From Clostridiales bacterium (GTDB lineage Bacteria; Bacillota; Clostridia; Oscillospirales; Oscillospiraceae), in the NCBI GenBank assembly GCA_021199695.1, contig JAJQHP010000204.1, positions 1 through 11,455 of the forward strand: a stretch of 11,455 nucleotides of DNA. The letters run 5' to 3'. This document shows positions 6,322-11,455 of the stretch, one piece after another (position 1 is the stretch's first letter; every line of letters begins with the position of its first letter). The position numbers and the translations under genes were made by a program. The notes under the pieces were generated by a model, which had not been told where the DNA came from, searched no databases, and was given only the letters and a program-made list of their open reading frames with translations.

Positions 6322-6984
6322 ATGGAGATCAAGTTTTCAGCTGAGGAGATGGACGTTCTCGCCCGGTGGGGCTACCTGCGCCATTTTACCCGGAACGAGC
6401 CCATCTATCTGGAGGGGGATGCGGCCAGTACCCTGTGCTTCATCCGGGAGGGGCGGGTGCGCATTATGCTGGGCACCCCGGAGGGGGAGGAGCTGACCCT
6501 GGAGATCGTGGAAAAGGGGCGGCTGTTCGGAGAGTCCTCCTTTCTCAGCAGGAGCCTGCGGCCCACCACCGTCACGGCGGTCACGGAGGTCGAGCTGATC
6601 TGCTGCACCATCGGGCAGCTCATCCCCTGTCTCTGCCAGAATCCGGACATTCTGACCAAGGTGTTACAGCACTGCTCTGAGACCATGAACCACCTGTCCT
6701 ACTCCCTCCACTCCTTCCGCTTTATGGACCGCTATCAGCGCATCGCCTCCTTCCTGCTCACCGAGACGGGGACGGACAACCCGGACAAGGAGATCACCGG
6801 CCAGTGTCTGCCCTACACCCACGAGGAGATCGCCATGTGTCTGGGCCTGGCCCGGCCCACTGTGAGCCAGGTACTCAAGGAGTTTGAGCGCAGGGGCTGG
6901 GTGAAGTGCGCCTATGGGCGGGTCTATGTCCTGGACAGGGCGGCCCTGGCAGAGAGCGTGGCCCTACGGAGCGAAGATATCTGA
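6322..6984 (+). CDS. Crp/Fnr-family transcriptional regulator
   Basis: 220 residues. Residues 1-120 form the cyclic-nucleotide-binding-type beta barrel (NEPIYLEGD, REGRVRIML, KGRLFGESSFL). A dimerisation helix spans about 108-147, and a C-terminal winged helix (about 164-205) has YTHEEIAMCLGLARPTVSQV with recognition helix about 177-189. The barrel lacks the cAMP pocket signature of Crp. There is no N-terminal cysteine group as in Fnr, so neither cAMP nor an Fnr-type Fe-S cluster is supported; the ligand is unknown. Nine cysteines occur, including C94, C95, C103 and C105 close together. GGGAGG lies 8 bases before ATG 6322. It is divergent from the D-2-hydroxyacid dehydrogenase and shares an inverted-repeat promoter region with it, so control of that gene and of itself is likely (inference). 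Confidence 0.92.
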   Translation: MEIKFSAEEMDVLARWGYLRHFTRNEPIYLEGDAASTLCFIREGRVRIMLGTPEGEELTLEIVEKGRLFGESSFLSRSLRPTTVTAVTEVELICCTIGQLIPCLCQNPDILTKVLQHCSETMNHLSYSLHSFRFMDRYQRIASFLLTETGTDNPDKEITGQCLPYTHEEIAMCLGLARPTVSQVLKEFERRGWVKCAYGRVYVLDRAALAESVALRSEDI

Positions 6985-7023
6985 TTCTCTTTCTTTTCGA
7001 AACGACGTTCACAAAACGTTTGC

Positions 7024-7042
7024 AAATCTGTCGCAGATTTTT
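7024..7042 (+). terminator. Weak terminator after the Crp/Fnr gene
   Basis: A 7-bp AT-rich stem AAATCTG/CAGATTT with a 3-base loop is followed by TT, about 40 bases after the stop. It is weak alone. The stronger hairpin at 7129-7166 could also stop rightward transcripts, although it lacks a U tract in that direction. Confidence 0.4.
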
Positions 7043-7063
7043 CAAGCCTTCGACCCCGGCGTC

Positions 7064-7072
7064 TGCTATACT
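7064..7072 (+). promoter_or_regulatory. Isolated extended -10-like element
   Basis: TGCTATACT in the convergent gap between the Crp/Fnr gene and the XRE gene, with no good -35. A transcript from here would meet the hairpin at 7129-7166 after about 50 bases and then run antisense into the XRE gene. No open frame with a ribosome site follows it. This may be chance. Confidence 0.25.
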
Positions 7073-7121
7073 AAAGCTGCAAAGAACGAAGGCCTCCACT
7101 CACCTTCCTATATATTCTTTC

Positions 7122-7166
7122 AAAAACACTGTGCCCGGCAGATGCAAAAGCGACTGCCGGGCACAG
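7122..7166 (-). terminator. Terminator after the XRE gene
   Basis: A perfect 13-bp stem (7129-7141 with 7154-7166, 12-base loop) is followed leftward by TGTTTTTG, 24 bases past the XRE stop. Confidence 0.9.
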
Positions 7167-7190
7167 ACAATAGGAAAGATTGATAAATTT

Positions 7191-7418
7191 TTAACGTTCC
7201 CGGAAGGCCACCGGTATCCCCCGCTGGTCAATACGGCCCAGGAGGTAGTCCACCGTAGTACCGTAGTAGTCCGCCAGGGCAATGAGCACCGCCGTCGGAA
7301 TGTCCCGCTGGCCCAGTTCATAGTTGCTGTACACCTGCTGAGAGCAGTGGAGCAGCCCCGCCACCTCCCGCTGGGTCAGATCTGCGTCCTCCCGCAAGTC
7401 CCTGATTCTTGGATACAT
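7191..7418 (-). CDS. Small XRE-family helix-turn-helix repressor
   Basis: 75 residues made almost wholly of one Cro/CI-type domain: IRDLREDADLTQREVAGLL, then CSQQVYSNYELGQRDIP as second and recognition helices, and the ending ALADYYGTTVDYLLGR that is very common in Firmicute repressors. It has no sensor or protease domain. A longer frame begins at TTG 7466, but that codon overlaps the -10 box. ATG 7418 with AGGTGA just upstream is therefore taken as the start. The gene is divergent from a 30-codon membrane-peptide gene, and two palindromes between them lie in the two promoters. The simplest reading is a repressor acting on both genes. How it would be relieved is not visible. Confidence 0.9.
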   Translation of the reverse strand: MYPRIRDLREDADLTQREVAGLLHCSQQVYSNYELGQRDIPTAVLIALADYYGTTVDYLLGRIDQRGIPVAFRER

Positions 7419-7465
7419 ACCATCACCTGTTCCGTCCGGGAGAAGCGACTCCCTCTTTTCTTCCA

Positions 7466-7471
7466 ATTATA
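7466..7471 (-). promoter_or_regulatory. -10 box of the XRE gene
   Basis: Consensus leftward TATAAT 47 bases before the ATG. The -35 at 17 bases spacing is poor (AAATAC, 7489-7494). The palindrome 7476-7491 fills the spacer, so a protein bound there should block this promoter. Confidence 0.6.
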
Positions 7472-7475
7472 GGGA

Positions 7476-7491
7476 ACCGCAATTTGCAGTA
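7476..7491. promoter_or_regulatory. Operator copy 1 (XRE palindrome)
   Basis: ACCGCAATTTGCAGTA. Its first 15 bases are a near palindrome of the form ACYGCAAWTTGCRGT. It is identical at 15 of 16 positions to the copy at 7501 and in the same orientation, start-to-start distance 25 bases. It lies between -35 and -10 of the XRE promoter. The binding protein is inferred to be the adjacent XRE repressor. Confidence 0.75.
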
Positions 7492-7520
7492 TTTACTTTT
7501 ACCGCATTTTGCAGTAAACT
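7492..7520 (+). promoter_or_regulatory. Promoter of the 30-codon membrane-peptide gene
   Basis: -35 TTTACT (7492-7497), 17 bases, -10 TAAACT (7515-7520), about 22 bases before the ATG. Operator copy 2 lies in its spacer and touches the -10. Confidence 0.5.
7501..7516. promoter_or_regulatory. Operator copy 2 (XRE palindrome)
   Basis: ACCGCATTTTGCAGTA, differing from copy 1 at one base, inside the rightward promoter of the small membrane-peptide gene. The two copies place one site in each divergent promoter. Confidence 0.75.
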
Positions 7521-7541
7521 ATTCCGGAAGGTGGTGCTGCT

Positions 7542-7634
7542 ATGACTCCCAGGTGGAAATTTGCCCTGTATGTGGCGGTGGTTTTGCTATGTTCAGCGGT
7601 GTGCGCCCTGCTTCTCTACCGGCTGGGCCTGTGA
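7542..7634 (+). CDS. 30-residue single-span membrane peptide
   Basis: A 30-codon frame with a Shine-Dalgarno-like GGAAGGTGG 7 bases before the ATG, ending in TGA at 7632-7634 and followed 9 bases later by a hairpin terminator. The protein is MTPRWKFALYVAVVLLCSAV followed by CALLLYRLGL. It has a short basic head (R4, K6), one hydrophobic span about 7-26, and R27 near the end, so it should sit in the plasma membrane with its N-terminus inside. It is divergent from an XRE repressor and has its own promoter carrying an operator copy. The size and layout recall small membrane toxins or membrane-protein modulators, but no antisense RNA or antitoxin-like partner other than the repressor is evident. 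Function unknown. Confidence 0.65.
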   Translation: MTPRWKFALYVAVVLLCSAVCALLLYRLGL

Positions 7635-7643
7635 CAGAAAAAG

Positions 7644-7667
7644 GAGACGCCCGCGAGGGGGCGTCTC
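7644..7667. terminator. Bidirectional terminator between the membrane peptide and the ABC exporter
   Basis: A perfect 9-bp stem GAGACGCCC/GGGCGTCTC with a 6-base loop. Leftward it is followed by CTTTTTC, serving the ABC gene whose stop is 39 bases before it. Rightward it is followed by AGCACTTTTATT, serving the small gene. Confidence 0.85.
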
Positions 7668-7705
7668 AGCACTTTTATTCTTTCCAATCCGCAGTCGTCG
7701 GGGCG

Positions 7706-9445
<1,740 letters not shown>

Positions 9446-9501
9446 ACAGGTCTACCTCTTCTCATTTTTGATTCAGAGTTCTCTCTGACAGTTTGTCCCA
9501 C

Positions 9502-9530
9502 AGTATAGCAAAAGATTCCTTTTTTTGCAA
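9502..9530 (-). promoter_or_regulatory. ABC exporter promoter
   Basis: -35 TTGCAA (9525-9530), 17 bases, extended -10 TGCTATACT (hexamer 9502-9507), about 57 bases before the TTG start. The leader holds a small hairpin TCAGAG/CTCTGA (9473-9488). Confidence 0.78.
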
Positions 9531-9592
9531 CTCCGTTTCCCACGTTTTCCTCCCCGGCGGGCAAAACGGGAGCGGTTCCCTCCGTTTTCCCG

Positions 9593-9621
9593 TTGCCTTG
9601 ACCGGCCGGGTCTGGTATAAT
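9593..9621 (+). promoter_or_regulatory. Carboxypeptidase promoter
   Basis: -35 TTGCCT (9593-9598), 17-base spacer and consensus -10 TATAAT (9616-9621), about 62 bases before the ATG at 9684. Confidence 0.82.
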
Positions 9622-9683
9622 GAGGGGCAACCGATCGAATTGTGCGGGTCCGCCCGCCGCGTGGATACAGGAGCAAATGAATC

Positions 9684-11069
9684 ATGGAACGCTATCGAAT
9701 TCTCTCCCTTTTCCTGGCCCTTGTGCTGGTTTTCTCTATGGCGACCCCCCTCTCCGCCCGGGCGGAGGACCTGTCCCAGGTCTCCCAGCTGGTGGCGGAC
9801 ATGGAGATCGACGCCGACGCCGCCCTGCTGGTGAACATGACCGAGGACGTGATCTATTACGAGCAGAACGCCTATGACAAGGTGTACCCCGCCAGCATCA
9901 CCAAGGTGATGACCGCCCTGCTGGTGCTGGAGGCGGTAGACCGGGGGGACCTATCCCTGGATACGGAGATCACCGCCGGGGGCGAGACCTGGCTGGACAT
10001 CCCCTCTGACGGCAGCACCCAGAATATCCAGATCGGAGAGACCATGTCGGTGGAGGACCTGCTCTACTGTCTGCTGCTCCCCTCCGCCAACGAGGCGGCC
10101 AACATCCTGGCTCAGGCGGTCTCCGGCACCGTGTCCTCCTTTGTGGACCTGATGAACCGGCGGGCTACGGAGCTGGGCTGCACCGGCACCCACTTCGCCA
10201 ACCCCCACGGCATCCAGGACGAGGACCACTACACCGCCTGCTATGATCTCTACCTCATCGCCCGGGAGGCCATGAGCAACGAGACCTTTTGCACCATCGT
10301 CTCCACCGACAGCTACACCGTCCCCGCCACCAACATGAGCGAGGAGCGGACCTTCTCCAACACCAACGGCCTGCTCACCAGCAAAAAGTATTCCGGCTAT
10401 GTCTACGACAGCTGCATCGGCATCAAGACCGGCTCCACCAGCGACGCGGGCTACTGCCTGCTGGCCGCCGCGGAGGAGGATGGGACCATTCTCATCTCGG
10501 TGGTCATGGGTGCGGAGACGGTGGTGGACAACGACGGCACCCACCGGATGCAGTTCTCCGAGTCCGCCCGGCTGCTGAAATGGGGGTTCAGCAATTTCTC
10601 CTATCACTCCATCCTGGACCTGGACACCCCGGTAGCGGAGGTCCCCGTGACCCTGGGGGTGGACGTGGACAGCGTTCTGGTGGTCCCCTCCGGCACCCTG
10701 GACGCCCTGCTGCCCAACGATATCACCGCCGACAGCTTCACCGTCGAGTATGAGACGGTGGACTCCGTAGAGGCCCCGGTGGAGGCCGGGGACGTGCTGG
10801 GCACCCTGACGGTCTATCTGGAGGGAGAGGCCTACGGCTCGGTAGACCTGGTGGCCGCCACCTCGGTAGAGCAACCCTCCTTCCTGGCCACCAAAAAGGC
10901 CATCGAGGACTTCATCTCCGACAACTGGCTCAAGGCCGCCATCGGACTGGGAGTCATCGTGGTGCTGGTGATCGTCCTCCGGCTCACCCTGCTGCGCCCG
11001 AAGCGGAAATACGGCAACTATACCGGCACCCGGCGGCCCCGGAACTACAAGGGCAGCCGGAGAAGATAA
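9684..11069 (+). CDS. D-alanyl-D-alanine carboxypeptidase (penicillin-binding protein 5/DacA family)
   Basis: 461 residues. A signal peptide (1-27, cleavage after SARA) sends it outside; it trims the terminal D-Ala from peptidoglycan pentapeptides and so limits crosslinking. All three penicillin-binding motifs are present: S71-I-T-K74 (nucleophile S71), S134-A-N136 and K248-T-G250. A beta-rich second domain (about 305-395) follows, as in PBP5. The C-terminus differs from the amphipathic anchor of PBP5: a true membrane span (about 417-438) followed by a strongly basic tail of about 23 residues (RPKRK ... GSRRR). The ATG at 9684 has AGGAG 10 bases upstream; an ATG at 9677 is in another frame. 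It has its own promoter and terminator. Sporulation or vegetative role (DacF versus DacA) cannot be decided here. Confidence 0.95.
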   Translation: MERYRILSLFLALVLVFSMATPLSARAEDLSQVSQLVADMEIDADAALLVNMTEDVIYYEQNAYDKVYPASITKVMTALLVLEAVDRGDLSLDTEITAGGETWLDIPSDGSTQNIQIGETMSVEDLLYCLLLPSANEAANILAQAVSGTVSSFVDLMNRRATELGCTGTHFANPHGIQDEDHYTACYDLYLIAREAMSNETFCTIVSTDSYTVPATNMSEERTFSNTNGLLTSKKYSGYVYDSCIGIKTGSTSDAGYCLLAAAEEDGTILISVVMGAETVVDNDGTHRMQFSESARLLKWGFSNFSYHSILDLDTPVAEVPVTLGVDVDSVLVVPSGTLDALLPNDITADSFTVEYETVDSVEAPVEAGDVLGTLTVYLEGEAYGSVDLVAATSVEQPSFLATKKAIEDFISDNWLKAAIGLGVIVVLVIVLRLTLLRPKRKYGNYTGTRRPRNYKGSRRR

Positions 11070-11091
11070 TGGCATCCGTATCACACAGAGC

Positions 11092-11121
11092 GGGCCGACG
11101 CAGTGCGCCGGCCCCTTTTTT
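11092..11121 (+). terminator. Terminator after the carboxypeptidase gene
   Basis: A GC-rich stem GGGCCG-A-CGC / GCG-C-CGGCCC with one mismatch and a 3-base loop is followed by six T, 22 bases after the stop. Confidence 0.9.
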
Positions 11122-11166
11122 CTGCCTCTCATATCCCCATACGGGGAAAATCCGTGAAATTTCCCC

Positions 11167-11195
11167 TTGACATTCTCTCCGTTTGGTGATAGTAT
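11167..11195 (+). promoter_or_regulatory. Strong rightward promoter with no recognisable gene
   Basis: Perfect -35 TTGACA (11167-11172), 17-base spacer and -10 TAGTAT (11190-11195). Downstream there is no frame with a ribosome site before the tRNA-Tyr gene, which is on the opposite strand. A transcript would be an untranslated RNA of about 90 bases up to the 11259-11286 hairpin, or antisense to the tRNAs. Confidence 0.5.
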
Positions 11196-11208
11196 ATCTG
11201 CATCAGAT

Positions 11209-11222
11209 GGAACAAATGTTTG
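11209..11222. promoter_or_regulatory. LexA-like box
   Basis: GGAACAAATGTTTG fits the Firmicute SOS box CGAACRNRYGTTYG at every position but the first, and fits the clostridial GAAC-N4-GTTT form fully. It lies about 8-20 bases beyond the inferred start of the orphan promoter, where LexA would block transcription. A motif this short can occur by chance. Confidence 0.4.
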
Positions 11223-11250
11223 ATTCGTGTGAATTTCAACCTGGGAGGAC

Positions 11251-11286
11251 AAAAAGGAACCGGGAACCGAATACTCGGTTCCCGGT
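11251..11286 (-). terminator. Terminator of the tRNA operon
   Basis: A perfect 12-bp stem (11259-11270 with 11275-11286, loop ATAC in the + sense) is followed leftward by TCCTTTTTG, just after the tRNA-Tyr 3' end. Confidence 0.88.
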
Positions 11287-11291
11287 CACGA

Positions 11292-11374
11292 TGGAGGAGA
11301 ATGGATTCGAACCATTGTAGGCGTCAACCAACAGATTTACAGTCTGCCCCCTTTAGCCACTTGGGTACTCCTCC
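11292..11374 (-). tRNA. tRNA-Tyr (anticodon GTA)
   Basis: 83 bases. The acceptor stem GGAGGAG/CTCCTCC is perfect, with discriminator A. The anticodon arm CAGAC-TGTAAAT-CTG reads GTA. The D arm is CCC..GGG; a long extra arm, as in class II tRNAs, precedes the T arm ATGG-TTCGAAT-CCAT. CCA is not encoded (TCG follows the discriminator), so it is added enzymatically. Confidence 0.93.
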
Positions 11375-11393
11375 ATATTTGGTTGTCGCTGAA

Positions 11394-11455
11394 AGCTGGT
11401 AGACGGACTTGAACCCCCGACCTGCTGATTACAAATCAGCTGCTCTACCAACTGA
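11394..11455 (-). tRNA. tRNA-Thr (anticodon TGT), 5' end beyond the window
   Basis: 62 of about 73 bases are present. The anticodon stem CTGAT/ATCAG carries the loop TTTGTAA (anticodon TGT). The acceptor 3' strand is TACCAGC with discriminator T, and CCA is not encoded. The T stem, GGGGG against CCGTC, appears to contain a G-G mismatch and a G-T pair; the missing 5' side prevents a full fold check. It lies 19 bases upstream of tRNA-Tyr in the same direction, so the two probably share a transcript. Confidence 0.9.

Noticed and set aside
7542..7634. Classical type I toxin-antitoxin locus
   Set aside because: The peptide resembles a small membrane toxin, but no antisense promoter over its leader or 3' region is convincing, and a protein repressor with operators controls it instead. 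Kept only as a possibility.
9473..9488. 5' leader hairpin of the ABC gene as an attenuator or riboswitch
   Set aside because: Only a 6-bp stem with no competing structure, U run or conserved aptamer-like sequence.
9951..11252. Leftward open frame of 433 codons
   Set aside because: Shadow of the D,D-carboxypeptidase, whose three active-site motifs and signal peptide are on the plus strand.
11220..11402. Rightward 60-codon frame across the right edge
   Set aside because: It is a translation of the antisense of tRNA-Tyr (the familiar RMDSNHCRRQPTDLQSAPF artefact), not a protein gene. A second frame from 11207 into the same region also lacks a ribosome site.

Overview
The window looks like a chromosomal piece of a GC-rich member of the Clostridia, most likely Oscillospiraceae-like (relatives of Flavonifractor, Intestinimonas or Lawsonibacter). 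This is inferred from GC-rich codon use together with Firmicute-type Shine-Dalgarno sites, TTGnnn-17-TATAAT-like promoters, GTG and TTG starts, hairpin-plus-U terminators, a combined repressor/ligase BirA and tRNAs without an encoded CCA. No phage, IS, CRISPR or integration signature was seen. The content is mostly housekeeping, with several small regulatory units.

Layout. 1-6194 is transcribed leftward: a truncated L,D-transpeptidase (1-1264); a fermentative D-lactate dehydrogenase (1501-2493) preceded by a 40-codon gene (2541-2663); secG (2821-3057); birA (3210-4202); an orphan OmpR-type response regulator (4342-5043); and a second D-2-hydroxyacid dehydrogenase (5217-6194). A Crp/Fnr-family regulator (6322-6984, +) is divergent from that second dehydrogenase. 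The two promoters occupy the same roughly 30 bp and are bracketed by inverted copies of a CAGATGA(CA)TTTGGG element. Next is a 75-residue XRE repressor (7191-7418, -) divergent from a 30-residue single-span membrane peptide (7542-7634, +). Two near-identical palindromes lie between them, one in each promoter. A fused ABC exporter (7706-9445, -) and a D-alanyl-D-alanine carboxypeptidase (9684-11069, +) follow, each with its own promoter. The right edge holds leftward tRNA-Tyr and a truncated tRNA-Thr, with their terminator.

How the parts may work together. The transpeptidase and carboxypeptidase act on peptidoglycan; SecG serves protein export; BirA biotinylates carboxylases. The two NAD-dependent dehydrogenases reduce 2-oxoacids (pyruvate and probably bulkier or aromatic ones) as fermentation sinks. 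At least the second is probably controlled by the adjacent Crp/Fnr protein. The most distinctive items are the XRE/membrane-peptide unit with twin operators, the divergent Crp/Fnr-dehydrogenase switch, the 40-codon gene ahead of the lactate dehydrogenase, and a strong promoter with a LexA-like box at 11167-11222 that leads into no recognisable gene. I did not find a clearly new multi-gene system. Promoter and operator calls are pattern-based readings of the sequence.
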